Source: JBHOQX01 sp042408595 (lineage in GTDB: Bacteria > Chloroflexota > Chloroflexia > Chloroflexales > Roseiflexaceae). From it: a stretch of 64,000 nucleotides of DNA. The position numbers and the translations under genes were made by a program. This document shows positions 23,616 to 32,243 of this stretch, piece by piece. Below the pieces are notes generated by a model that had not been told where the DNA came from, did no database searches, and saw only the letters and a program-made list of their open reading frames with translations. The stretch lies in the NCBI GenBank assembly GCA_042408595.1, contig JBHOQX010000025.1, positions 62,001-126,000 of the forward strand. The letters are read 5' to 3'. Position 1 is the first letter of the stretch. Each line of letters starts with the position of its first letter.

Positions 23616-24458
23616 ATGACCGACCACGACATCCAGCTCGAACTCGAACGGCAGGGGGTGTTCCTCTCGACCGTCAACCGCTTCTACAACTGGGGGCGGC
23701 GCTCATCGCTCTGGCCGATGGCGTTCGGGCTGGCATGCTGCGCGATCGAGATGATGGCTTCGGCGTTCGCCCGCTACGACATCGCCCGCTTCGGTGCGGA
23801 GATGTTCCGCGCCTCGCCGCGCCAGGCCGACCTGATGATCGTCGCCGGCACCGTCACTAAGAAGATGGCCCCGCAGGTCGCTCGCCTTTATAACCAGATG
23901 CCGGAGCCGCGCTACGTGATCTCGATGGGCGCCTGCGCAACATCCGGCGGGCCGTTCCGCGACGGCTACAATGTGGTGCGTGGGATCGACCTGTACGTCC
24001 CGGTGGATGTCTATGTTCCGGGCTGCCCGCCGCGCCCGGAGGCGCTGCTCCACGCGCTGATCACGCTCCAGCGCCAGATCGACGCCCAAAAGCTCGGTAC
24101 GGTGCGCTGGTACGGGGCGCGCCCGGCGCAGGATGTGCCGGTGCCGGCGTATGGCCGGCAGGGGCTGGAGATCGACGGCAAGCTGGTCGATCCGGTCGGC
24201 GGGCTGCCGCTGATCAGCCCGTACCGCTCCGTGGCAGCGGGCGGCGAGCGCTCGGGCGAGATCGAGCACCCCGAGCTGGTGCGCCAGTTCCCGATCATGG
24301 ACGAGACGGTCGACTTGGAGACGCCGCGCAAAGCGGCGGGCATGGCCCCGGAGCTCGCCGCGAACGACCTGAAGCGCCCGATGCTGCCCGCCGCGCCGCC
24401 CGAGGAGCCCGCACCCGCCGGCGACGACGCGCTGGAAGCCGAGATCACCAATGTCTAG
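23616..24458 (+). CDS. nuoB: NADH-quinone oxidoreductase subunit B with long C-terminal extension
   Basis: 280 residues. The core carries the N2 cluster ligands: Cys41-Cys42 in LACCAIEMM, Cys107 in SMGACATSGG and Cys137 in YVPGCPPRPEAL. NuoB is commonly about 160-220 residues; here residues after about 165 form a polar tail with ISPYRSV and an acidic, Ala/Pro-rich end. The tail may help assemble a complex lacking NuoEFG. The end overlaps nuoC by 8 nt. Confidence 0.96.
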   Translation: MTDHDIQLELERQGVFLSTVNRFYNWGRRSSLWPMAFGLACCAIEMMASAFARYDIARFGAEMFRASPRQADLMIVAGTVTKKMAPQVARLYNQMPEPRYVISMGACATSGGPFRDGYNVVRGIDLYVPVDVYVPGCPPRPEALLHALITLQRQIDAQKLGTVRWYGARPAQDVPVPAYGRQGLEIDGKLVDPVGGLPLISPYRSVAAGGERSGEIEHPELVRQFPIMDETVDLETPRKAAGMAPELAANDLKRPMLPAAPPEEPAPAGDDALEAEITNV

Positions 24459-24993
24459 CCCCGCCGCGACCGACCTGCGCGCCCGCCTCGCCGCGGCGCT
24501 CCCGGGCGCGCTGGCGCCGCCGCGCCCCCTGGCCGCGACCGATGGCGCACAGCCGCGCAGCCACCCGAAGCGCGGCGAGGCACCGCCCGCCGACCCGCTG
24601 GCGACCAACGATATCGTCGTGCTGCCGGAGCGCATCGTCGATGTCGCGCTGCACCTGCGCGACGCGCACGGCTACCAACTGCTCTCGAATATCACCGCGT
24701 TGGACTACCTGACGGAGGGGGTGTTCGAGATCGTCTACCATTTCTGCCGGCTGGAGGGCGGGCCGCCGCTCCCGATCAAAGCCCGCGTGCCGCGCGACGC
24801 GCCGGAGCTGCCCTCGCTCACGCCCGCGTGGCCCGGGGCGGATTTTCAGGAGCGCGAAGCGTTCGATCTGTTCGGAGTCGTCTTCCGCGGCCACCCGAAC
24901 CTGCGCCGCATCTATCTGTGGGACGAGTTCGAGGGCTTCCCGATGCGCAAGGACTTCCCGAAGCAGGGAGATAAGTACCTCGAAGAAGCGTAG
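24451..24993 (+). CDS. nuoC: NADH-quinone oxidoreductase subunit C
   Basis: 180 residues of the 30-kDa subunit family: ALDYLTEGVFEIVYHFC, PSLTPAWPGADFQEREAFDL, the signature FGVVFRGHPNLRRIYLWDEF and a C-terminal FPMRKDFP. It is a separate gene, not fused to nuoD. The N-terminal 50 residues are Ala/Pro-rich and variable. NuoC sits in the peripheral arm and contacts NuoB, NuoD and NuoI. Confidence 0.95.
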   Translation: MSSPAATDLRARLAAALPGALAPPRPLAATDGAQPRSHPKRGEAPPADPLATNDIVVLPERIVDVALHLRDAHGYQLLSNITALDYLTEGVFEIVYHFCRLEGGPPLPIKARVPRDAPELPSLTPAWPGADFQEREAFDLFGVVFRGHPNLRRIYLWDEFEGFPMRKDFPKQGDKYLEEA

Positions 24994-25013
24994 CGCGGAA
25001 TAATACTGGAATG

Positions 25014-25076
25014 ATGAAGGATGGATGTGGTTCTTGGTTCTGTCGTTTCTAGCTGCTAGCTGCTGGCTGCTGGCCG
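25014..25076. repeat. Low-complexity repeats in the nuoC-nuoD gap
   Basis: The 126-base gap contains AGCTGCTAGCTGCTGGCTG, a CTGCTGGC-type tandem, flanked by GATGAAGGATGGATG and followed by TCTGACCGTCTG. No promoter or ribosome site for nuoD is evident. Confidence 0.55.
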
Positions 25077-25119
25077 TTGTGTAATTGCGGATTGCCGATT
25101 ATCTGACCGTCTGCACATC

Positions 25120-26244
25120 ATGCTCGAAACGCAGGAACTGCAAATCAATATCGGCCCGCAGCATCCGTCCACACACGGGGTGTTCCGGCTGGTTGTGACG
25201 GTGGACGGCGAGACGATCGTCGATCTGCAGCCGGTGTTCGGCTACCTGCACCGCAACCACGAGCAGCTCGCCGAGGTCTCGACCTACATCCAGTCCATGC
25301 CGTACACCGACCGGCTGGATTATTTCAACTCGATGGCGAATAACCACGCCTACGCGCTGGCCGTCGAGAAGCTGGCCGGGATCGAGGTGCCGCAGCGGGC
25401 CGAGTATATCCGCGTGCTGATGGTCGAACTGACGCGCATCCTTAACCACGCCTCGGCGATCGGCTTCATGTTGAACGACATGGGCGCGTGGGGCACGCCG
25501 CTGGTCTACGGCATGCGCGAGCGTGAGAAGATTCTCGATTTGTTCGAGATGGCGTCCGGCGCGCGGATGATGTGTAACTACTTCCGCTTCGGCGGGGTCT
25601 GGCGCGACCTGCCGCCGGAGTTCCTGCCGCAGCTCAAGGACCTGCTGCGCGGCCTGCCAGGCTTTTTCGACGAGATGGAGCGACTGCTGAAGGAGAACGA
25701 GATCCTGCTCTCGCGGGCGGTCAACGTCGGCATTCTGCCGCGCGAGGTCGCCGCGTCGTACAGCGTCACCGGGCCGCTGCTGCGCGCCTCGGGCATCCCG
25801 TACGACATCCGCCGCGCCGACCCGTACAGCGTCTACCCGAAGTTGGCGTTCGACATCCCGGTCGGCTCGGTCGGCGATGTCTACGACCGCTTCCTCGTCC
25901 GCCTGGAGGAGATGCGCCAGAGCCTGCGCATCCTGGAGCAGGTGGCCGAGCGCCTGCCCGACACCACCGGCGGGCACATCAACCCGGCGATGGCCAACAT
26001 CGGCAAGCAGAAGGCGCTGCGCCCGCCGCCCGGCGATGCCTACGCCCGGATCGAGTCGCCGAAGGGCGAGCTGGGATTCTACCTGGTGAGCGATGGAAGC
26101 GACCGGCCGTACCGCTATAAGGTGCGCGCGCCATCGTTTATTAACCTGACACCGCTCGGCGCGATGTGCCGCGGTCACAAAGTGGCGGACGTGGTGGTTA
26201 TTTTGGGGAGCATCGACATCGTGATGGGAGAGGTCGACCGGTAG
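25120..26244 (+). CDS. nuoD: NADH-quinone oxidoreductase subunit D
   Basis: 374 residues of the 49-kDa subunit. Visible: INIGPQHPSTHGVFRLVVTV with the quinone-site His, GYLHRNHEQLAE, YTDRLDYFNSMANNHAY, and near the C-terminus ESPKGELGFYLVSDGSDRPY and RAPSFINLTPLGAM. With NuoB it forms the quinone-binding pocket. It is followed by nuoI rather than nuoEFG. Confidence 0.97.
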   Translation: MLETQELQINIGPQHPSTHGVFRLVVTVDGETIVDLQPVFGYLHRNHEQLAEVSTYIQSMPYTDRLDYFNSMANNHAYALAVEKLAGIEVPQRAEYIRVLMVELTRILNHASAIGFMLNDMGAWGTPLVYGMREREKILDLFEMASGARMMCNYFRFGGVWRDLPPEFLPQLKDLLRGLPGFFDEMERLLKENEILLSRAVNVGILPREVAASYSVTGPLLRASGIPYDIRRADPYSVYPKLAFDIPVGSVGDVYDRFLVRLEEMRQSLRILEQVAERLPDTTGGHINPAMANIGKQKALRPPPGDAYARIESPKGELGFYLVSDGSDRPYRYKVRAPSFINLTPLGAMCRGHKVADVVVILGSIDIVMGEVDR

Positions 26245-26302
26245 CAATGCCGCCGCCCGAGCGGGGCCGACACGGGGCACTTCTCATCCGCCCGCCAGTG
26301 AT

Positions 26303-27343
26303 ATGACCAACCAGCAGCAACAATCGACCATCTACACCGTCGACCGGGGCCGCCCGAAGCTGCGCGCCGGGCAGGGGCTGCTCGCCGGACTGGACGTCGT
26401 CATCCGGCATTTCGCTGCGGCCTTCCGCACCCGGAACGACAACTACAGCCGGACGACCGGGCTGTTCACTGTGTCGTACCCGGAGGAGCGGCGCGAGCTG
26501 CCGCAGGCCTTCCGCAACTTCCCGATCCTGCTGTACGACGACGAGACCGGCCATGAACTGTGCACTTCCTGCTTCCAGTGCCAGCGCATCTGCCCGCCGC
26601 AGGTCATCCACATGACCCAGGCGAAAGACCCGGCGACCGGCAAGCCCGTGCCGGCGCTGGCCGAGTTCATCATCGAGTACGACGCCTGCATGAGTTGCGG
26701 GCTGTGCGCCGAAGTCTGCCCGTTCGATGCGATCAAGATGGATCACGAGTTCGAGCTCGCGACCGATATGCATGGCGGGCTGACGTGGAACCGCGAGCAA
26801 CTCAACCGGCCGGTGTCGTACTACGCTCGGATCGCCCCCGCGTTCTGGGACGAGGTCAAAGCCAGCGCCTATAAAAAGCTCGAAGCCAACGTCAAGCGCC
26901 GTAGCGGCACGATCGGCATCGCGCCGCAGATGCTGGGCAGGGTGCAGGAGGGCCTACGCCCCCGCCGCGAGCCAGGAACCGGGAACCAGGAACCGGCCGA
27001 TGGAACGACGCGGCCTGTCGCATCGACCGCGTCGCCGGCCGCCGCGCCAGCCGCACCCGACGACAAAGCCGCCCGCCTGGCCGCCATCCGCGCCGCCAAC
27101 GCCGCCAGACAGGCGCAGACGGCAGCCGGAGAACCACGAACCGCCGCGCCGGAATCGACGAACCCGGCGGTAGGGGGCGCCACACACGCAGCGCCCGAGA
27201 CTCAGCATTCAGAACCTGACAAGGCCGCCCGCCTGGCCGCCATCCGCGCCGCCAACGCCGCCAGGCGCGCCAAGGCCGCGGGAACGGATGATGACAAACG
27301 AAGGACGGAAGACGGAGAACCAGGGGTCGAGGATCGCGGGTAG
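26303..27343 (+). CDS. nuoI: NADH-quinone oxidoreductase subunit I with duplicated C-terminal tail
   Basis: 346 residues, roughly twice the usual length. The ferredoxin core has two 4Fe-4S motifs: Cys87/90/93/97 in CTSCFQCQRICPP and Cys129/132/135/139 in CMSCGLCAEVCPFDA. From about residue 215 the sequence becomes low complexity. It contains GTGNQEPADG, then two identical 16-residue blocks DKAARLAAIRAANAAR (254-269 and 306-321), and ends in a charged KRRTEDGEP segment. The two DNA blocks differ at only 2 of 48 positions, so the duplication looks recent. The core is certainly NuoI; the tail is unexplained. Confidence 0.94.
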   Translation: MTNQQQQSTIYTVDRGRPKLRAGQGLLAGLDVVIRHFAAAFRTRNDNYSRTTGLFTVSYPEERRELPQAFRNFPILLYDDETGHELCTSCFQCQRICPPQVIHMTQAKDPATGKPVPALAEFIIEYDACMSCGLCAEVCPFDAIKMDHEFELATDMHGGLTWNREQLNRPVSYYARIAPAFWDEVKASAYKKLEANVKRRSGTIGIAPQMLGRVQEGLRPRREPGTGNQEPADGTTRPVASTASPAAAPAAPDDKAARLAAIRAANAARQAQTAAGEPRTAAPESTNPAVGGATHAAPETQHSEPDKAARLAAIRAANAARRAKAAGTDDDKRRTEDGEPGVEDRG

Positions 27344-27404
27344 CGGATGGAGGCTCACCCCCTGAAGGCGGCACGATGCCATTGGCATATTTTCACGAAC
27401 GGAC

Positions 27405-27470
27405 GGGCCACGTTCGCCCTTCGTCCATCGTCAGCACCTTTGAACGCTGCACGTTGAACATCGCACGTAC
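27405..27470. repeat. Low-complexity repeats in the nuoI-nuoH gap
   Basis: CGTTCGCCCTTCGTCCATCG, then TTTGAACGCTGCACGTTGAAC, combine the ACGAAGG and AACGTTGAACG families in one spacer. Confidence 0.6.
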
Positions 27471-27473
27471 GCC

Positions 27474-28763
27474 ATGACCGACTTCCTCCGCTCCATCCTG
27501 AGCAACTACCTGCCCGACTGGCTGATCGTCCTGATCGCCTACGTCGTCGCTATCACGATCATCCTGCTCGTCCTGCCGGCGATTTTCATGATCCAGGTCT
27601 GGTTCGAGCGCCGGATCGTCGCGCGGATGCAGGATCGCCTCGGGCCGAACCGCGTCGGGCCGGCCGGGCTGCTCCAGTCGGTCGCGGACGGGGTGAAGAT
27701 GTTCACCAAGGAGGATATCGTCCCGCGCGCCGCCGACCGTTGGGTGCATCTGCTCGCGCCGATCATCACCACCGGGCCGGTGCTGCTGATGTACGCTGTG
27801 CTGCCGTGGGCCCGCGGCGTCGTGCCGGTGGACATCGGTGTCGCCATCCTGTTCGTTCTGTCCGTCTCGTCGGTCTCGGCGGTCGGCCTGCTGATGGCCG
27901 GCTGGGCGTCGAACAACAAGTTCGCCCTGCTCGGCGCGATGCGCGCGGTGGCGCAGATGGTGTCCTACGAGATCCCGGCGGTCTTCGCGCTGCTAGCCGC
28001 CGTGCTGGTCACCGGCACGATGTCGCTGGCGGCGCAGCCGGAGCTGCAGGGCGGGCTGCCGTTCCTGTCGCACACCGGCGACCCGGCGCGCTTCGCCGGC
28101 CTGCCAGACCTCGGCCTCGGCTGGTTCGCCTTCACACCGGTCGGGCTGCTCGGCTTCTTGCTCTTCTTCATCGCCGCGCTGGCGGAAGGCGAGCGCACGC
28201 CGTTCGACATCCCGGAAGCCGACTCGGAGATCGTTGCTGGCTATCTGACCGAGTACAGCGGCATGAAGTTCGCGCTGTTCTACCTCGGCCAGTTTCTGCT
28301 CAACTATGCGTTGGCGATGATCGCGGCCACGGTCTTCCTTGGCGGCTGGCAGGGGCCAGGTGTGGCGCAGCTCGCGGCGCTCAGCCCGCTGGCGGCAGGC
28401 GCGCTCTCCGCCGTCTACTTTCAGGCCAAGGTCTGGTTCCTATTTTTCGTGATGGTCTGGCTGCGCGGGGCATTTCCGCGCCTGCGCGTCGATCAACTCA
28501 TGGGGTTCGCCTGGAAGTTTCTCATCCCCCTCGCGCTGGTCAACATCCTGAGCGCCGCGCTCTGGGTGGTGATCACGCGCTGGGGCGCGGCGCAGGGCGT
28601 CCCGTTCCTGGAGGGGCTGGGGCCGTGGGCGCGCCAGTTGGCGGCGCTGGGTGTCACCGCGGCGATCAACATCGCCGCGTTCCTGTGGGTCGTCCGGCTC
28701 AACCGCGCGCAGGTGGGGGAGGCGGATCTGGCGCCGGCGGCAGCACCGGCATCGCCATCGTGA
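27474..28763 (+). CDS. nuoH: NADH-quinone oxidoreductase subunit H
   Basis: 429 residues with eight or more membrane segments. Conserved pieces are ERRIVARMQDRLGPNRVGP, the GERTPFDIPEADSEIVAGY loop (acidic quinone-channel residues) and the C-terminal VWLRGAFPRLRVDQLM. It anchors the peripheral arm and completes the quinone tunnel. Confidence 0.97.
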   Translation: MTDFLRSILSNYLPDWLIVLIAYVVAITIILLVLPAIFMIQVWFERRIVARMQDRLGPNRVGPAGLLQSVADGVKMFTKEDIVPRAADRWVHLLAPIITTGPVLLMYAVLPWARGVVPVDIGVAILFVLSVSSVSAVGLLMAGWASNNKFALLGAMRAVAQMVSYEIPAVFALLAAVLVTGTMSLAAQPELQGGLPFLSHTGDPARFAGLPDLGLGWFAFTPVGLLGFLLFFIAALAEGERTPFDIPEADSEIVAGYLTEYSGMKFALFYLGQFLLNYALAMIAATVFLGGWQGPGVAQLAALSPLAAGALSAVYFQAKVWFLFFVMVWLRGAFPRLRVDQLMGFAWKFLIPLALVNILSAALWVVITRWGAAQGVPFLEGLGPWARQLAALGVTAAINIAAFLWVVRLNRAQVGEADLAPAAAPASPS

Positions 28764-28832
28764 CGAAGGGCGGGTGACGAAGGACGAAAGCAGGCAATCG
28801 TTCGTCGTTCGCCCTTCGTCCTTCGTCGATAC
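28764..28832. repeat. Low-complexity inverted and direct repeats in the nuoH-nuoJ gap
   Basis: GACGAAGGGCGGGTGACGAA on the left is mirrored by TTCGCCCTTCGTCCTTCGTC on the right, so the whole spacer can fold as a long imperfect hairpin made of ACGAAGG units. Confidence 0.65.
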
Positions 28833-29522
28833 ATGACGCATCACGCAATGACACTGCTCATCCAGCTCATCTTCCTGCTCCTCTCCGCCCTGGCGCTCGG
28901 CGCGGCGGTGATGGTCGTCACGGTGCAAAACCTGATCCACGCCGCGCTCTGGCTGATCGCCTCGTTCTTCGCCGTCGCCGGGCTGTACGTGCTGATGCAG
29001 GCCGAATTCGTCGGGGTGGTGCAGGTGCTGATCTACGTCGGCGCGGTCTCCATCCTGGCCCTGTTCGCGATCATGCTGACGCGTCACGTCACCGGCGAGG
29101 GCGAGCGGCACCTGTACCGCTACTGGTGGGTGGCGCTGGTCGTCGCGGCAGCGCTCTTCGGCCTGCTGATCGTCCCGGCCGTCACCGGGACGACCTGGGC
29201 GACCGTGCCGCCGCCCGCCGCGGGGCAGCCGCAGACCGTGGCCGGGGCGCGCGAGATCGGCATCGCCTTCATGCGCGAGTACCTGCTGCCCTTTGAAGCC
29301 GCGTCGCTGCTGCTGCTCGCCGCGCTGATCGGCGCGATCGTCATCGCCTTCGAGGAGCGCGGCGTGCGGCGTCGCGTGCTGACGCTGGCGGAAGACTTGG
29401 CGCTACGCCGCCAGCAGCCGGCAGTCAGGGAGCAGCAGCCGGAAGCCGATGGGCGGCCAGTGCCGGAGGGCGTGCCGGCGGTTGGGGCGGCGCCGACCGT
29501 GCAGGACGTGGGGGATGCTTGA
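28833..29522 (+). CDS. nuoJ: NADH-quinone oxidoreductase subunit J
   Basis: 229 residues with five membrane segments, including the conserved QAEFVGVVQVLIYVGAVSIL helix that carries the pi-bulge in complex I. The C-terminal 45 residues after LTLAEDLALRR are Gln/Pro/Glu-rich (QQPAVREQQPEADG) and low complexity, longer than usual. An ATG at 28848 is an alternative start. Neither has a clear ribosome site because the spacer is repeat DNA. Confidence 0.94.
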   Translation: MTHHAMTLLIQLIFLLLSALALGAAVMVVTVQNLIHAALWLIASFFAVAGLYVLMQAEFVGVVQVLIYVGAVSILALFAIMLTRHVTGEGERHLYRYWWVALVVAAALFGLLIVPAVTGTTWATVPPPAAGQPQTVAGAREIGIAFMREYLLPFEAASLLLLAALIGAIVIAFEERGVRRRVLTLAEDLALRRQQPAVREQQPEADGRPVPEGVPAVGAAPTVQDVGDA

Positions 29523-29619
29523 GATCGACATGGCCCGCATCCCCAGCCCGTTTTTTCCGGCGCGCTGGAGGGTGGCGCGGCAGCGGCCGGGGTGAAAGCC
29601 CGGGCCTGCACTGAAGACC

Positions 29620-29660
29620 GATGAATTTGTTCCGTTGTTCCTTCGTTCCTTTATTCTCCC
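29620..29660. repeat. Low-complexity TTGTTCC/TTCGTTCC repeat before nuoK
   Basis: TTTGTTCCGTTGTTCCTTCG continuing as TTCCTTTATT gives about four copies of a 7-9 nt pyrimidine-rich unit. Reading nuoK from the upstream ATG at 29621 would translate this repeat as a spurious leader peptide. Confidence 0.55.
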
Positions 29661-29668
29661 GAACGTCG

Positions 29669-29992
29669 ATGAGCATCACCGAATCCGTGCCGTTACCCTG
29701 GATACTGATCGTCGCCGGCGGGCTGTTCTGCATCGGCCTGTTCGGGGCGCTCTCGCGGCGCAACACCATCGGCATCCTGTTCGGCGTCGAGCTGATGCTG
29801 AACGCCGTCAACCTGAACCTGATCGCCTTCTGGCGCTACCTGGAGCCGCGCCTGGTCGCCGGGCAGGTCTTCGCGCTGTTCGTCATCACGGTCGCCGCCG
29901 CCGAGGCCGCCGTCGGCCTGGCGATGGTGATCGCCATCTACCGCGCTCGCCGCACGGTGAATGCGGACGAGGTCGATTCCTTGAAGGGGTGA
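29669..29992 (+). CDS. nuoK: NADH-quinone oxidoreductase subunit K
   Basis: 107 residues from the ATG at 29669, the normal NuoK length with three membrane segments. The signature FGVELMLNAVNLNLIAF carries the buried Glu used in proton transfer. The upstream in-frame ATG at 29621 would add residues coded by intergenic repeat DNA and is rejected. Confidence 0.95.
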   Translation: MSITESVPLPWILIVAGGLFCIGLFGALSRRNTIGILFGVELMLNAVNLNLIAFWRYLEPRLVAGQVFALFVITVAAAEAAVGLAMVIAIYRARRTVNADEVDSLKG

Positions 29993-30088
29993 GCAGGTGA
30001 TCGCCAGCGCTGTGAAGAAGGCGCCAGTGCTTCGATCGCTGCCCCTGCCACCTTGCCACTCGGTCGCCGTGTCACGACAGGTCTTGCC

Positions 30089-32239
30089 ATGACGATGCTC
30101 CATCTCGCCTGGCTCATCCCGCTGCTGCCGTTGGCGGCGTTCGTGCTGATCACGCTCACACCCATCCGGCGCAGCGCCGCGGCGTCCGGCTGGCTCGCCA
30201 CCGGCGCGCTGGCCGTGGCCGCCGTGCTGGCGCTCGGCGTGGCGGCCGCCGTCGCCCAGGGGGTCTCGGTCGCGCCCGGCGGTTCCGGGCACGGCGCGGC
30301 GCACGCCTACGCGCCGCTGCCGAACATCGTCCAGACGTTCCGCTGGGCCCCGGCCGGCGGCGATGCGGCGGTGCTGCTGGGCTACCTGATCGACCCGGCG
30401 GCGGCGGTGATGCTGGTGATGGTCACGGTTGTCTCGGCCTGCATCCACCTCTACTCGCTTGGCTACATGGCCCACGACCCGCGGCAGGCGCGCTTCTTCT
30501 CGTTCATCGCGCTCTTCACCGCCGCCATGTTGGCAATGGTGGTAGCGAGCAACCTCCTGCTGTTCTTCATCGCCTGGGAGATCATGGGCCTCTGCTCGTA
30601 CCTGCTGATCGGCTTCTGGTACGACACAACGTACGCCGACCCGCGCCGGATCACGCCGCGCCGGGCGGCGATCAAGGCATTTGTCGTCACCCGCATCGGC
30701 GATGCGCTGCTGATGGTCGGGCTGGCCTACCTGTGGTACGAAGCCGGCTCGCTCGATCTGGGCGCCGCGCCGGGGCAGGTGTTCGCGCCGGCCTTTCTGG
30801 AACGGATCGCCGGGGCCACGACGCCGCTCGGCATCACCACGGCGACGGCGATCAGCCTGCTGCTGTTCTGCGGCACGGTCGGCAAGTCGGCGCAGGTGCC
30901 GCTCCACGTCTGGCTGCCGGACGCGATGGAGGGCCCGACGCCCGTCTCGGCGCTGATCCACGCCGCGACGATGGTCGCGGCCGGGGTGTTCCTGGTCGCC
31001 CGCACGTACCCGATCTTCCTGGCCGGCAACGCCCTGCCGGCCGTGGCCTTCATCGGGACGCTCACCGCGCTGTTCGGCGCGCTGGTCGCCGTGGCACAGT
31101 TCGACATCAAGCGCATCCTGGCCTACTCGACGATCTCGCAGCTCGGCTTCATGGTGGCGGCGCTCGGCATCGGCGGCTGGACGGCGGCGCTGTTCCACCT
31201 GCTGACGCACGCCTTCTTCAAGGCCTTGCTGTTCCTCGGCGCCGGTTCGGTGATCCACGGCGTCGAGGCGGCGCGCGGGCACGACGCGGGCGATCCGCAG
31301 GACATCCGGCGGATGGGCGGGCTGCGCCGCGCGATGCCGCTTACCTTCTGGACATACCTGACCGGCGCGCTGGCGCTGGCGGGCGTCGTGCCGTTCGCCG
31401 GCTTCTGGAGCAAGGACGAGATCCTGGCCGACGCGCTCGGCCACGGCCGCTACCTTATCCTCGCCATCCTGCTGCTCGCCTCGTTCCTCACTGCGTTCTA
31501 CATGGCGCGGCAGGTGGCGGTGGTCTTCTTCGGCGAGTTTCGCGGCGTTCAACGTGCAGATGCAGACACCCCTCGCCACGAGCCGGCGGGGGTTGATCCC
31601 CACAACGCAGAACGCCGCACGTTGAACGCTGAACTGCCACACGAGAGTCCGTGGACGATGACCGCGCCGCTGATAATTCTGGCGATCGTCGCGGTGTGCG
31701 GCGGGCTGATCAACGCGCCGGGGATCGGCTGGCTGGCCGGCTTCCTCGGCCAGGAGCCGCCCCACGCTGATCTGTCCGTCGCGGCGCTGGCGACGCTGCT
31801 GGCACTCGCCGGGGTCGGGCTCGGCTGGCGCACCTACCGCGCGGCGTTCCGCACACCCGGCGAGGCCGACCCGCTCGCGGCGCGCTTCGGCGGCCTGTTC
31901 GCCGCGCTGCAGGGCGGCCTGGGTTTCGATCGCCTGTACGCCGCGACGACCGGGCGGGCCGTCGCCTGGCTCGCCGCCGCGTGGAACTGGCTCGACCGGC
32001 AGGTGTTCGACCGGCTGGTGATCGACACTGACCGCTTCACGCTCTTCTTGGGCCGGGTGAATTTCATCCTGGACGACACGCTGCTGAACGACGGGGCCGA
32101 CCGGCTGGCCGAGGCGGCCAACGACAGCGGCGACGTGGTGCGCCGCAGCGAGACCGGCCGGATCCAGGACTACGCGATGCTGATGTTCGGCGTGGTGATC
32201 GTGATCGCCGTGCTGTACCTGTACGTCTTCCGCGGGTGA
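30089..32239 (+). CDS. nuoL: NADH-quinone oxidoreductase subunit L with repeat-derived insertion
   Basis: About 716 residues. The antiporter-like core is typical: SLGYMAHDPRQARFF, FFIAWEIMGLCSYLLIGFWY, GKSAQVPLHVWLPDAMEGPT, VAQFDIKRILAYSTISQLGF, and a long C-terminal lateral-helix region. At residues about 485-517, before HESPWTMTAPLIIL, there is an insertion (ADADTPRHEPAGVDP, NAERRTLNAELP). Its DNA is the same AACGTTGAACGCTGA-type repeat seen between genes. The start at 30089 (MTMLHLAW) is chosen over an upstream TTG. It pumps protons at the distal membrane arm. Confidence 0.95.
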   Translation: MTMLHLAWLIPLLPLAAFVLITLTPIRRSAAASGWLATGALAVAAVLALGVAAAVAQGVSVAPGGSGHGAAHAYAPLPNIVQTFRWAPAGGDAAVLLGYLIDPAAAVMLVMVTVVSACIHLYSLGYMAHDPRQARFFSFIALFTAAMLAMVVASNLLLFFIAWEIMGLCSYLLIGFWYDTTYADPRRITPRRAAIKAFVVTRIGDALLMVGLAYLWYEAGSLDLGAAPGQVFAPAFLERIAGATTPLGITTATAISLLLFCGTVGKSAQVPLHVWLPDAMEGPTPVSALIHAATMVAAGVFLVARTYPIFLAGNALPAVAFIGTLTALFGALVAVAQFDIKRILAYSTISQLGFMVAALGIGGWTAALFHLLTHAFFKALLFLGAGSVIHGVEAARGHDAGDPQDIRRMGGLRRAMPLTFWTYLTGALALAGVVPFAGFWSKDEILADALGHGRYLILAILLLASFLTAFYMARQVAVVFFGEFRGVQRADADTPRHEPAGVDPHNAERRTLNAELPHESPWTMTAPLIILAIVAVCGGLINAPGIGWLAGFLGQEPPHADLSVAALATLLALAGVGLGWRTYRAAFRTPGEADPLAARFGGLFAALQGGLGFDRLYAATTGRAVAWLAAAWNWLDRQVFDRLVIDTDRFTLFLGRVNFILDDTLLNDGADRLAEAANDSGDVVRRSETGRIQDYAMLMFGVVIVIAVLYLYVFRG
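31545..31645. repeat. Low-complexity repeat block inside nuoL
   Basis: Within the coding frame: GGCGTTCAACGTGCAGATGC and later AACGCCGCACGTTGAACGCT, the same units as in the nuoA-nuoB and nuoI-nuoH gaps. Confidence 0.65.
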
Positions 32240-32243
32240 GCCC

